Below, piece after piece: positions 25,651 through 33,063 of a stretch of DNA of 64,000 nucleotides (the first letter of the stretch is position 1; each line of letters opens with the position of its first letter). The DNA comes from Angustibacter sp049994355 (lineage in GTDB: Bacteria > Actinomycetota > Actinomycetes > Actinomycetales > Angustibacteraceae): assembly GCF_049994355.1 (NCBI RefSeq), contig NZ_CP188257.1:3286001-3350000 (forward strand), given 5' to 3'. The notes below the pieces were generated by a model. That model was not told where the DNA came from, searched no databases, and saw only the letters and a list, made by a program, of their open reading frames with translations. A program made the translations under genes and the position numbers.

Positions 25651-26814
25651 ATGCACGAGCCACTCATCGTGGACCTGACCGACGACGAGCTGCGCGGCCG
25701 CGGCGGACTCAAGTGGAGCTACCCGCCGCCCGACGTGCTCCCGGCATGGGTCGCGGAGACGGACGTCGAACCCGACCCGGTCGTGCAGCGCGCCGTGGCC
25801 GAGGCGGTGGGCCGGGGCGACTTCGGCTACCCGGCGTTCGACGCCGACTCCGGCCTGCCGGAGGTGCTCGCGGCCTATGCCGGGCAGCAGTGGCGCTGGA
25901 CGGTGGAGCCGGGCCGGGTCTGCGTCACCGCGGACGTCATGCACGGCATCCACCTGGCCCTGACGCAGTTGTGCGAGGACGCACCGGTGGTCGTCCCGAC
26001 GCCGACCTACCCGCCGTTCCTGCAGGCGGTCCCGCACGCCGGGCGGCAGATGGTCACAGTGCCGCTGGACCCGGACGCCGAGCGGGCCGAGCTCGACCTG
26101 GAGCGCATCGAGGAGGCGCTGGCCGCCGGGGCGCGCACCGTGCTGCTCTGCAACCCGCACAACCCGTGGGGGCGCGCGTTCGGGCGGGACGAGCTGACCG
26201 ACCTGCTGGAGGTGGTGCACCGGCACGGCGCCAGGATCGTCAGCGACGAGATCCACGCCGGGCTGGTGCTGCCGGGGGCCGAGCACGTCCCGCTCGCTGC
26301 CCTGCCCGGCGGCGCCGAGGTGACGACCACGGTGCTGTCGGCCAGCAAGGCGTGGAACCTGCCGGCCCTCAAGTGCGCGCAGGTGGTGACCGGCACAGCA
26401 GCCGACGCGAAGGTGCTGCGCGCGCTGCCGATGATCGCCAACCACGGCACCTCGTCGCTGGGAATCGTTGCGGCACAGGCGGCCTACACCGGTGGCCAGC
26501 CGTGGCTGGACGCCTGGGTGGCCAGGCTGGACGGCAACCGGACGCTGTTCGCCGAGCTGGTTCGCGACCAGCTGCCGCAGGCTCGGTTCCGTCCGCTCGA
26601 GGCGACCTACCTGGCCTGGCTCGACGTTCGCACCTACGGCCACCAGGACCCGGCAGCCGTTGCGCTGCAACGAGGTCGCGTGATGGTCAACTCCGGACGC
26701 CCGTTCGGCCCCGGCGGCGAGGGGCACGTGCGGGTCAACCTCGCGACGTCCCCTGAGCGGGTCGAACGGCTCGTCGCGGCGCTCGCCGCCGGGCTCGTGG
26801 CCGACCCGAGCTGA
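25651..26814 (+). CDS. MalY/PatB-type PLP-dependent aminotransferase or C-S lyase
   Basis: A 387-residue fold-type I PLP enzyme of the MalY/PatB group, often cystathionine beta-lyases or aminotransferases. The Schiff-base Lys is K233 in LSASKAWNLPALK. Other conserved points are WVAETDVEPDP (substrate loop), GYP near 60, CNPHNPWGR (168-175), SDEIHAGL (199-206) and a C-terminal RVNLATSPE with the carboxylate-binding Arg. CAGGAT ends 6 nt before the ATG, and the gene is divergent from the phosphatase fusion. The immunity-like gene starts about 23 bp after its stop and may be cotranscribed. Confidence 0.92.
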   Translation: MHEPLIVDLTDDELRGRGGLKWSYPPPDVLPAWVAETDVEPDPVVQRAVAEAVGRGDFGYPAFDADSGLPEVLAAYAGQQWRWTVEPGRVCVTADVMHGIHLALTQLCEDAPVVVPTPTYPPFLQAVPHAGRQMVTVPLDPDAERAELDLERIEEALAAGARTVLLCNPHNPWGRAFGRDELTDLLEVVHRHGARIVSDEIHAGLVLPGAEHVPLAALPGGAEVTTTVLSASKAWNLPALKCAQVVTGTAADAKVLRALPMIANHGTSSLGIVAAQAAYTGGQPWLDAWVARLDGNRTLFAELVRDQLPQARFRPLEATYLAWLDVRTYGHQDPAAVALQRGRVMVNSGRPFGPGGEGHVRVNLATSPERVERLVAALAAGLVADPS

Positions 26815-26837
26815 CGACCAGCTCGCTGGTGTCAGGG

Positions 26838-27353
26838 ATGATCCTGCCGAAGGTCCGGGACCCGCGCTTCGTGACGATCCGCCGCGGCGGGACTCTCACC
26901 GACTCGGACCACCACCTTCTCGCGCTGTGGGCAGCATCGTGCGCGGAGCACGTCCTTCCGCTGTTCGAAGCCGTCCGGCCGCAGGACCCTCGACCGCTCC
27001 AGGCGATCGAGCAGGCCCGCGCCTGGGTGCGTGGCGGGGCCACGATGATGCAGGCTCGGGCCGCCGGCGGCCACGCGATGGGCGCCGCCAGGCACCTGCG
27101 TGGTGCACCGCGGCATGCTGCCTACGCCGCCGGCCAGGCGGGGGCCGTCGCCCACGTCGCCGCGCATGAGCTCGGCGCGGCCGCCTATGCGATCAAGGCC
27201 GCTCGTGCGGCCGCACCGGCGGGCCAGGGCGAGTCCGCGGGTCGACTCGAGTGCCACTGGCAGCGTGACCAGCTCCCGGGCGGGATTCGCGAGCTCGTGC
27301 TCGACGACCAGCGGTTGCGAAACGACCTCTGCTGGTCCGCGTTCGACTGCTGA
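26838..27353 (+). CDS. Putative immunity protein (Imm-5-like family), orphan
   Basis: A 171-residue helical protein resembling a conserved actinobacterial family annotated as putative immunity protein. Family landmarks are PKVRDPRFVTIRRGG at the start, ALWAASCAEHVLPLF, an Ala/His-rich helical block (GGHAMGAARHLRGAPRH) and the end motif LECHWQRDQLP...LVLDDQRLRNDLCWS. ATG at 26838 is favoured from remembered family starts; GTG at 26829 is also in frame. No toxin gene is adjacent. It lies just after the PLP enzyme and just before a broken gene fragment. The immunity function is a family annotation, not shown here. Confidence 0.75.
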   Translation: MILPKVRDPRFVTIRRGGTLTDSDHHLLALWAASCAEHVLPLFEAVRPQDPRPLQAIEQARAWVRGGATMMQARAAGGHAMGAARHLRGAPRHAAYAAGQAGAVAHVAAHELGAAAYAIKAARAAAPAGQGESAGRLECHWQRDQLPGGIRELVLDDQRLRNDLCWSAFDC

Positions 27354-27370
27354 ACCTTCCGGCGGCGACC

Positions 27371-27526
27371 GTGAACACCCACTCGACAACCACCTTGCAC
27401 CGTGAGGTCGTCTGGCTGCAGACGCTCCAGCCCGGCACGCACACCGTGAGGGTCGTGAACAAGGCGACGGTCGGTCACCCGCGGATCGACGTGGACGCCA
27501 TGCTGAACCCGGCCGGCGACGACTGA
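27371..27526 (+). pseudogene. C-terminal fragment of a beta-sandwich (carbohydrate-binding-like) secreted protein
   Basis: A 51-codon stretch ending in TGA that reads TVNTHSTTTLHREVVW, then PGTHTVRVVNKATVGHPRIDVDAML. This is the closing-strand pattern of jelly-roll domains appended to secreted glycosidases and lipases (VW...GTHTVRV...GRPRVDVDAF in intact relatives). The frame remains open a little upstream but runs into the immunity gene, and no signal peptide or catalytic domain is present. I read it as what is left after a deletion removed the rest of the gene. Confidence 0.55.
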
Positions 27527-27601
27527 CGGACGCGCACGCCTGCGGCGACAACACCACTGGACGGCCGTCCGCGTCGTCCAGAGGTGACCGCGAGTGTTGC
27601 T

Positions 27602-27685
27602 GCGGTCGGTGACGCGGTCGGTGACGCGGTCGGTGACGCAGTCGGTGACGCAGTCGGTGACGCAGTCGGTGACGCAGTCGGTGAC
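27602..27685. repeat. 12-bp tandem repeat, seven units
   Basis: Three copies of GCGGTCGGTGAC followed by four of GCAGTCGGTGAC, with no gaps. The core GTCGGTGA is the same as in the 15-bp repeat at 13800-13859. The array lies between the gene remnant and the convergent 3' end of the membrane-protein gene at 27703. Copy number is probably variable between strains. Confidence 0.95.
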
Positions 27686-27702
27686 CGCCGACCGTCTGAG
27701 CC

Positions 27703-28236
27703 TTACAGCGCGCGGATCCGGGACAGATACACCTGGAAGTCTTGCGGCGCCCGCTGGAACGCAGCGGGGTCCGTGAGCCAGGTCTCCAGGACGTGGCCGA
27801 GGGTGGCTAGGGCCTGCGTGACACGCTCCTTCGATCCAGATTTGGTGGCCCCATACAGCTCCTGCTCTGCGCTGCGGACCATGGAGTCGAGCTTCGGGGC
27901 AGTCGTGTGCGCAATGGCTTCGATCACTGCGATGTGTCCGACCAGATCAGCGATCCACTCCTCCATCGCCGGCATCGGGTCCTTGGTCACCTGGAAGAAC
28001 ATCATCCACTTGGAGATCTCGGCCATGCCCGCTCGGACGGCGTCGAACGACCGAGCCTCGGTTGCCAGTTGCCGCTCATGCCGCAGCGCTAACCAGACGC
28101 CTGCAGCGGTCACGGCGCCACCGATGACCCCGCCGATCAGGCCGTCCAACAGCGTCTGCGGCCATCCACCACCGCCAACGGTGACATGGACGACTGGCGG
28201 GGTAGTGGCCGATGCCACCAGGAAGCCGAACGACAT
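27703..28236 (-). CDS. Small membrane-anchored hypothetical protein
   Basis: A 177-residue protein I do not recognise. A short N-terminus, glycine-rich around VGGGGWPQTLLDG, precedes one membrane segment (about residues 32-53, LIGGVIGGAVTAAGVWLAL). A mainly helical cytoplasmic part of about 120 residues follows, containing WMMFFQVTKDPMPAMEEWI. The base composition is visibly less GC-rich than the surroundings (for example around 27835-27915 and 28000-28090), suggesting recent acquisition. ATG at 28236 is chosen because TAGGGT ends 7 nt upstream; the frame beyond it is noise. It may belong to the same accessory patch as the immunity-like gene. Confidence 0.75.
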   Translation of the reverse strand: MSFGFLVASATTPPVVHVTVGGGGWPQTLLDGLIGGVIGGAVTAAGVWLALRHERQLATEARSFDAVRAGMAEISKWMMFFQVTKDPMPAMEEWIADLVGHIAVIEAIAHTTAPKLDSMVRSAEQELYGATKSGSKERVTQALATLGHVLETWLTDPAAFQRAPQDFQVYLSRIRAL

Positions 28237-28243
28237 GGACGTG

Positions 28244-28249
28244 ACCCTA
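28244..28249 (-). promoter_or_regulatory. -10 box, small membrane protein gene
   Basis: TAGGGT ends 7 nt before the ATG at 28236. Confidence 0.55.
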
Positions 28250-28256
28250 GGGCAGC

Positions 28257-29786
28257 TCAGATGTCGCGGAAGGTCTCGATCTGGGCACCGAGTGCGTTCA
28301 GCCGCTCGGCGAGGTCCTCGTAGCCGCGGTTGATCACGTAGACGCTGCGCAGTACCGAGGTGCCCTTCGCGGCCAGCATCGCGATCAGGATGACCACGGC
28401 CGGCCGCAGCGCCGGCGGGCACACCACCTCGGCCGCCCGCCACCGGGTCGGCCCCTCGATCAACACCCGGTGCGGGTCCAGCAGCTGCACGCTCGCCCCG
28501 AGCTTGTTGAGCTCGGTGAGGTAGATGGCGCGGTTCTCGTAGACCCAGTCGTGCAGCAGCGTGCTGCCCTGAGCCGTCGCGGCGATGACGGCGAAGAACG
28601 GCAGGTTGTCGATGTTCAGGCCGGGGAAGGGCATCGGGTGGATCTTGTCCAGCGGCGCCTTGAGGGTGGAGGGGTAGGTGGTGATGTCCACCAGGCGGGT
28701 GCGACCGTTGAGCGCCAGGTACTCCTCGCTGCGGTCGTAGCGCAGCCCCATCTCCTCCAGCAGCGCGAGCTCGATCTCGAGGAACTCGATCGGTGCACGG
28801 CGGACCGTGATGGTCGACCCGGTCACGATGGCCGCCGTCATCAGGCTCATCGCCTCGATCGGGTCCTCGCTCGGCGCGTAGGTGACGTCACGGTCGATGG
28901 TGGTGAGCCCGGTCACGGTGAGGGTCGTGGTGCCGATCCCGTCGATCTGGACGCCCAGCTCGGTGAGGAAGAAGCACAGGTCCTGCACCATGTAGTTCGG
29001 GCTGGCGTTACGGATCACCGTAGTGCCGGCGTGGCCCGCCGCCGCCAGCAGCGCGTTCTCGGTGACCGTGTCGCCGCGCTCGGTCAGCACGATCGGACGA
29101 CGGGGCTGGGTCGTCGGGTCCACCAGCGCGTGGTAGCTGCCCTCGGTCGCCTTGACCTCCAGCCCGAAGGGCCGCAGCGCGGTCATGTGCGGCTCTACCG
29201 TCCGGGTGCCGAGGTCGCAGCCACCGGCGTAGGGGATCTCGAAGGTCTCCAGCCGGTGCAGCAGCGGGCCGAGGAACATGATGATCGAGCGGGTGCGGCG
29301 CGCGGCCTCGGCATCGATGTGGGCCAGGTCGAGCTCGGCCGGCGGGACGATCTCGAGGTCGTTGTCGGCGTTCAGCCACCGGGTACGCACCCCGATCGAC
29401 TCGAGCACCTCGATCAGCCGGTTGACCTCCTCGATCCGGGCGACCTTGCGCAGCGTCGTGGTGCCGCGGTTCAGCAGCGACGCGCACAGCAGGGCGACGC
29501 CGGCGTTCTTGCTGGACTTGACGTCGATCTCGCCGGACAGCTCGGTGCCGCCCGCGACACGCAGGTGGCTCGGGCCCGACGTGCCCAGCGAGACGATCTC
29601 GGAGTCGAGCGCCTCGCCGATCCGGGCTAGCATCTCCAGGCTGAGGTTCTGGCCGCCCTTCTCGATCCGGTTGATCGCGCTCTGGCTGGTGGCCAGTTCG
29701 TGCGCGAGCTGGGACTGCGTCCAACCACGGTGCTTGCGGGCGTCACGGATCAGGCCGCCGATGCGGACCAGGTAGTCGTCTGCCAT
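28257..29786 (-). CDS. HTH-XRE domain fused to a MurA-like enolpyruvyl transferase (Cys-type)
   Basis: A 509-residue fusion. Residues 8-65 form a Xre/Cro-type helix-turn-helix (GWTQSQLAHELATSQSAINRI). Residues 75-509 form an EPSP-synthase fold like MurA (UDP-GlcNAc enolpyruvyl transferase). Lys93-Asn94 match MurA Lys22-Asn23, and Cys190 in AGGCDLGTR matches the PEP-binding, fosfomycin-sensitive Cys115. The FPTD motif carrying Asp305 in MurA is replaced by FPGLNID, so catalysis may differ. Streptomyces species have similar fusions. An inverted repeat overlaps the predicted -10 box, suggesting autoregulation. A canonical Asp-type murA lies 6.4 kb away. Confidence 0.9.
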   Translation of the reverse strand: MADDYLVRIGGLIRDARKHRGWTQSQLAHELATSQSAINRIEKGGQNLSLEMLARIGEALDSEIVSLGTSGPSHLRVAGGTELSGEIDVKSSKNAGVALLCASLLNRGTTTLRKVARIEEVNRLIEVLESIGVRTRWLNADNDLEIVPPAELDLAHIDAEAARRTRSIIMFLGPLLHRLETFEIPYAGGCDLGTRTVEPHMTALRPFGLEVKATEGSYHALVDPTTQPRRPIVLTERGDTVTENALLAAAGHAGTTVIRNASPNYMVQDLCFFLTELGVQIDGIGTTTLTVTGLTTIDRDVTYAPSEDPIEAMSLMTAAIVTGSTITVRRAPIEFLEIELALLEEMGLRYDRSEEYLALNGRTRLVDITTYPSTLKAPLDKIHPMPFPGLNIDNLPFFAVIAATAQGSTLLHDWVYENRAIYLTELNKLGASVQLLDPHRVLIEGPTRWRAAEVVCPPALRPAVVILIAMLAAKGTSVLRSVYVINRGYEDLAERLNALGAQIETFRDI

Positions 29787-29792
29787 CCCGTC

Positions 29793-29798
29793 AACGTA
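29793..29798 (-). promoter_or_regulatory. -10 box, HTH-MurA gene
   Basis: TACGTT ends 6 nt before the ATG at 29786; no Shine-Dalgarno in between. Overlaps the palindrome at 29796-29815. Confidence 0.6.
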
Positions 29799-29815
29799 TC
29801 TCATATGTGAGATAC
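29796..29815. promoter_or_regulatory. Palindromic operator candidate for the HTH-MurA gene
   Basis: GTATCTCATATGTGAGATAC: 8-bp arms GTATCTCA and TGAGATAC around TATG. It overlaps three bases of the predicted -10 box of the HTH-MurA gene and the last codons of meaA. It is the best candidate binding site for the fused Xre-type domain. Confidence 0.65.
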
Positions 29816-31852
29816 AGACGACCTGACACTCCCGACGTCCAGCCCGCGAGACGCCCGGACGACCTCGACGATACGGCCCATCATCGCGGTCAGCCCGAAG
29901 TCCTTCGGGGTGAACACCGCGGCCACCCCCAGCGCCCGCAGCGCCCGCTCGTCGGACTCCGGGATGATCCCGCCGACGATGACCGGGACCTCCCCCGCGC
30001 CTGCCGCACGCAGCCCGTCCAGCACAGCCGGCACCAAGGCCATGTGCGAGCCAGACAGCACCGACAGCCCGACGCAGTGCACGTCCTCGGCGACCGCCGC
30101 CGCGACGATCTCGGACGGCGTCAGCCGGATCCCCTGGTAGACCACCTCGAAGCCCGCGTCGCGGGCCCGCACCGCCACCTGCTCGGCGCCGTTGCTGTGA
30201 CCGTCCAGGCCGGGCTTGCCGACCAGCAGGCGCAGCCGCTCGCCCAGCTCGTCGCCGGTGGCGCGCACCGCGGCGCGCACCCGGGCCAGCTCGTCGCTGA
30301 CCTCGACCACGCCCACCGAACCGCTCACCCCGGTCGGCGCCCGGTACTCGCCGAACTGCTCGCGCAGCACCGCTGCCCACTCCCCTGTGGTGATCCCCGC
30401 TCGGGCGCAGTCCAGCGTCGCCGCGAACAGGTTTGCCGCGGTCGCCGCTTCGTCCCTAAGTCGTTGCAGCGCAACCGATGCGGCCGCTGCGCGGACCGGG
30501 TCGGCGTCCCGCTCGGAACGCCAGACCCGGACCGCGGCGGCAGCCCGCTCCTCGACGTCCGGGTCGACGGTCTGGATCGCGGTCCCCAGGTCAGCGGTCA
30601 ACGGGTTCGGCTCGGTGGACTCGAACCTGTTCACCCCGACCACGACGTCCTCGCCGGACTCGATGCGGCCCCGACGGGCCGAGTGCGAGCCGACCATCGC
30701 CGACTTCATGTACCCGGACTCAACCGCAGCGACCGCACCGCCGAGCTCGGCCACCCGAGCCATCTCGGCCCGCGCACCCTCGACGATCTGCGCGACCTTG
30801 GCCTCCACGACCTTGCTGCCCTCGAAGAGGTCCTCGTACTCGAGCAGGTCCGACTCGTAGGCCAGCACCTGCTGGATCCGCAGCGACCACTGCTGGTCCC
30901 AGGGACGCGGCAGTCCGAGCGCCTCGTTCCAGGCGGGCAGCTGGACGGCGCGAGCCCGGGCGTCCTTGCTCAGCGTCACCGCGAGCATCTCCAGCACGAT
31001 GCGCTGGACGTTGTTCTCCGGCTGGGCCTCGGTGAGCCCGAGGGAGTTCACCTGGACGCCGTACCGGAACCGTCGCGCCTTGTCGTCGGTGACGCCGTAC
31101 CGCTCCCGGGTCAGCTCGTCCCACAGCTGGACGAAGGCGCGCATCTTGCACATCTCCTCGACGAAGCGCACGCCCGCGTTCACGAAGAACGAGATCCGGG
31201 CGACGACGTCCGAGAAGCGCTCCGGCGGCACCTGGCCGCTGTCCCGCACCGCGTCCAGCACAGCGACCGCGGTGGACAGGGCGTACGCGACCTCCTGCAC
31301 CGGCGTCGCGCCCGCCTCCTGCAGGTGGTAGCTGCAGATGTTGATCGGGTTCCACCGCGGCATGCTCGAGACCGTGTAGGCGATCATGTCGGTGATCAGC
31401 CGCAGGCTCGGCGCGGGCGGGAAGGCGTACGTCCCGCGCGAGAGGTACTCCTTGATGATGTCGTTCTGCGTCGTGCCGGCCAGCGCGCGAGCTGCTTGCT
31501 GCGGGTCGCCGCCATCCGCGAGCGCCTGCTCCTCGGCGGCCACCTGGTAGAGCGCGAGCAGCCACATCGCGCTGGCGTTGATCGTCATCGACGTGTTCAT
31601 GGTGGACAGGGGGATGCCGTCGAACAGCTGCCGCACGTCGCCGATGTGGCTGACCGGCACGCCGACCTTGCCCACCTCGCCGCGCGCCAGCTCGTGGTCG
31701 GGGTCGTAGCCGGTCTGGGTCGGCAGGTCGAACGCCACGGACAGCCCGGTCTGCCCCTTCTCGAGGTTGCGCCGGTACAGGGCGTTGGAGGCGCTCGCGC
31801 TGGAGTGCCCGGCATAGGTGCGCATCACCCAGGGGCGGTCACGGTCAGGCAC
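29801..31852 (-). CDS. meaA: Ethylmalonyl-CoA mutase (MeaA type)
   Basis: A 683-residue adenosylcobalamin-dependent acyl-CoA mutase that converts (2R)-ethylmalonyl-CoA to methylsuccinyl-CoA. The substrate-binding TIM barrel fills most of the N-terminal 520 residues (WVMRTYAGHSS, FDLPTQTGYDPD, STMNTSMTINA). The B12-binding domain has DGHSNG at 550-555 (the base-off DxHxxG motif), GLSVLSGSH and VGGIIPESD. The single-chain length and N-terminal start without the methylmalonyl-CoA mutase extension point to MeaA/Ecm rather than MutB; this rests on remembered family differences. The GTG start has GGAGG 5 nt upstream. Its last codons overlap the palindrome upstream of the HTH-MurA gene. Confidence 0.92.
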   Translation of the reverse strand: MPDRDRPWVMRTYAGHSSASASNALYRRNLEKGQTGLSVAFDLPTQTGYDPDHELARGEVGKVGVPVSHIGDVRQLFDGIPLSTMNTSMTINASAMWLLALYQVAAEEQALADGGDPQQAARALAGTTQNDIIKEYLSRGTYAFPPAPSLRLITDMIAYTVSSMPRWNPINICSYHLQEAGATPVQEVAYALSTAVAVLDAVRDSGQVPPERFSDVVARISFFVNAGVRFVEEMCKMRAFVQLWDELTRERYGVTDDKARRFRYGVQVNSLGLTEAQPENNVQRIVLEMLAVTLSKDARARAVQLPAWNEALGLPRPWDQQWSLRIQQVLAYESDLLEYEDLFEGSKVVEAKVAQIVEGARAEMARVAELGGAVAAVESGYMKSAMVGSHSARRGRIESGEDVVVGVNRFESTEPNPLTADLGTAIQTVDPDVEERAAAAVRVWRSERDADPVRAAAASVALQRLRDEAATAANLFAATLDCARAGITTGEWAAVLREQFGEYRAPTGVSGSVGVVEVSDELARVRAAVRATGDELGERLRLLVGKPGLDGHSNGAEQVAVRARDAGFEVVYQGIRLTPSEIVAAAVAEDVHCVGLSVLSGSHMALVPAVLDGLRAAGAGEVPVIVGGIIPESDERALRALGVAAVFTPKDFGLTAMMGRIVEVVRASRGLDVGSVRSSVSHI

Positions 31853-31881
31853 GGTTCCTCCAACGTTCGGCTCGCCTTTGG

Positions 31882-31887
31882 ACCGTA
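31882..31887 (-). promoter_or_regulatory. -10 candidate, meaA
   Basis: TACGGT, 29 nt before the GTG at 31852, followed by a GGAGG site in the leader. Confidence 0.4.
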
Positions 31888-31987
31888 CCCGTGGGTAACC
31901 CCGCAGCGGAACGGTTGAGCGCGGTGAGGGTCGTCACGTCCCCGCTCCCGCCCCTCCCCCCCCACCTCGAGTGCGGCCTCTGGGGAT

Positions 31988-32123
31988 GTCGCGGCGCAAC
32001 GCAGCTCCACTAGGAATGGAGTAGCGGCACGCAGTCCCAATCGGACGGCGTGCTCCAGGAGCGCTCGTGGTTGGAGTGGCGGCACGCAGTTGCGATAGGT
32101 GCGTAACTGCGTTGCGCCGCGAC
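31988..32123. repeat. 17-bp inverted repeat with internal 19-bp direct repeat
   Basis: GTCGCGGCGCAACGCAG at 31988-32004 is exactly inverted at 32107-32123. Between the arms, TGGAGTAGCGGCACGCAGT (32017-32035) recurs with one change at 32072-32090. The spacing of arms (about 100 bp) is too long for a simple terminator. Confidence 0.9.
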
Positions 32124-32196
32124 AAGAAGGGGAGGCCGCGACAAGAACCGCCGCGACAAGAACCGCCGCGACATGAACGGGAGGCCGCGACGAGAA
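32117..32196. repeat. Five iteron-like copies of CCGCGACAAGAA
   Basis: Copies start at 32117, 32136, 32151, 32166 and 32185. The last two carry one change each (CCGCGACATGAA and CCGCGACGAGAA). Spacing is 19, 15, 15 and 19 bp, so the array is symmetric in spacing. GGGGAG/CGGGAG blocks sit in the wider gaps. The first copy overlaps the right arm of the 17-bp inverted repeat. Confidence 0.85.
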
Positions 32197-32217
32197 GGGG
32201 AGGTGGGCGGCGCCGGG

Positions 32218-33051
32218 TCAGCCCTCGGCGATCCCCGCCGTCGCCAGCCGGCGGAAGCCGACGCGCTCGTAGACCCGTGCCACGTCCTCGTCCTGGGCGG
32301 CGAGGAACACCGTGTGCTGGCCGTCCTCGAGCGCGGCACTGGCCAGCACCCCCGCCAGCGCGGCCGCGATCCCGCGACGCCGGAAGGCCGGCAGGGTGGC
32401 GATACCGACGAGCTCCGCGACGCCCGCGGCGTGCTGGTACCCGCCAGACCCGACCGGCCCGTCTGCGGTCCGTGCCACTGCGCGCACCTGCTCACCACGA
32501 CGGATCCCGTCGCGGCGGCTGGCCAGCCGAGCCGGGTCCTGCGCTGCCTCGGCCTGCGCCCGCTCGGCCAGACCCGCCTCACCAACCCGGGTGCCGATCC
32601 CGGCGCCGAATGCGACCGAGGCCACCGCCTCGGAGGCCGCCAGGTCGTCGTCGTCGGGCCCGCCGAGCTGCACCTCGACGTCGGCGACCAGCGGCACGGT
32701 CAGCGCATCCACGTCGAGCACCATCAACGGGCACCGCTGCACCGGCAGACCGTTGGACGCGACCGCCTCGGTCAGCGACGGCGTCAGGTCGTGCACCCAC
32801 TCGAACTGGTGGGGCACGGCGAGCTGGCTCATCCGAGCCCGGACGGCGCGCACGTCCAGCTCAGTGATGTGCACGTCCGGGGACGTCGGTCGCGCGTAGT
32901 ACGGCCAGCCGGCACCCTCGCGCACGAACAGCACCAGCGGGCCGAGCACCTCGGCGCGGGCGCCCAGCCGCGGCACCGCGTCGTAGAAGGTCTCGATCCG
33001 GCGCAGCAGGTCGGCGTCGGGCTCGGTCCGGGTCGTCACGGGTGAGTTCAC
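32218..33051 (-). CDS. GNAT family N-acetyltransferase (two-lobed)
   Basis: A 277-residue protein. The N-terminal lobe (about 1-135) has the DLLRRIETFYDAVPR start often seen in actinobacterial two-lobe GNATs. The C-terminal lobe carries the acetyl-CoA motif IATLPAFRRRGIAAALAG (about residues 218-235) and VARVYERVGFRRLATAG. The substrate is unknown. The GTG start at 33051 is preceded by GATGAT ending 6 nt upstream, 5 bp from the antiporter stop, so it may have its own promoter or be cotranscribed with the antiporter gene. Confidence 0.85.
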   Translation of the reverse strand: MNSPVTTRTEPDADLLRRIETFYDAVPRLGARAEVLGPLVLFVREGAGWPYYARPTSPDVHITELDVRAVRARMSQLAVPHQFEWVHDLTPSLTEAVASNGLPVQRCPLMVLDVDALTVPLVADVEVQLGGPDDDDLAASEAVASVAFGAGIGTRVGEAGLAERAQAEAAQDPARLASRRDGIRRGEQVRAVARTADGPVGSGGYQHAAGVAELVGIATLPAFRRRGIAAALAGVLASAALEDGQHTVFLAAQDEDVARVYERVGFRRLATAGIAEG

Positions 33052-33057
33052 CGCGCG

Positions 33058-33063
33058 ATCATC
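33058..33063 (-). promoter_or_regulatory. -10 candidate, GNAT gene
   Basis: GATGAT ends 6 nt before the GTG at 33051; overlaps the antiporter stop. Confidence 0.4.

Larger units (their letters stand above)
27354..27702. other. Gene-poor stretch with a decayed fragment and tandem repeats
   Basis: About 350 bp with no intact gene. It holds a plus-strand remnant of a secreted carbohydrate-active protein (27371-27526) and seven tandem 12-bp units (27602-27685). The open frames through the repeats encode only AVGD or SVT repeats and are not credible genes. Confidence 0.7.
31853..32217. other. Repeat-rich intergenic region
   Basis: About 365 bp without a gene, between the ethylmalonyl-CoA mutase start and the 3' end of a GNAT gene. 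It contains a candidate TACGGT -10 for meaA, a 17-bp inverted repeat, a 19-bp direct repeat and five iteron-like 12-bp units, which are listed separately. Confidence 0.75.

Noticed and set aside
25618..26727. N-terminal extension of the phosphatase-GNAT fusion to 835 residues
   Set aside because: The extra part is antisense to the PLP enzyme and reads as noise; the phosphatase motif begins right after GTG 25617.
27594..27776. Plus-strand open frames through the 12-bp tandem array
   Set aside because: They encode only SVTRSVTQ or AVGD repeats and then run antisense to the membrane-protein gene.
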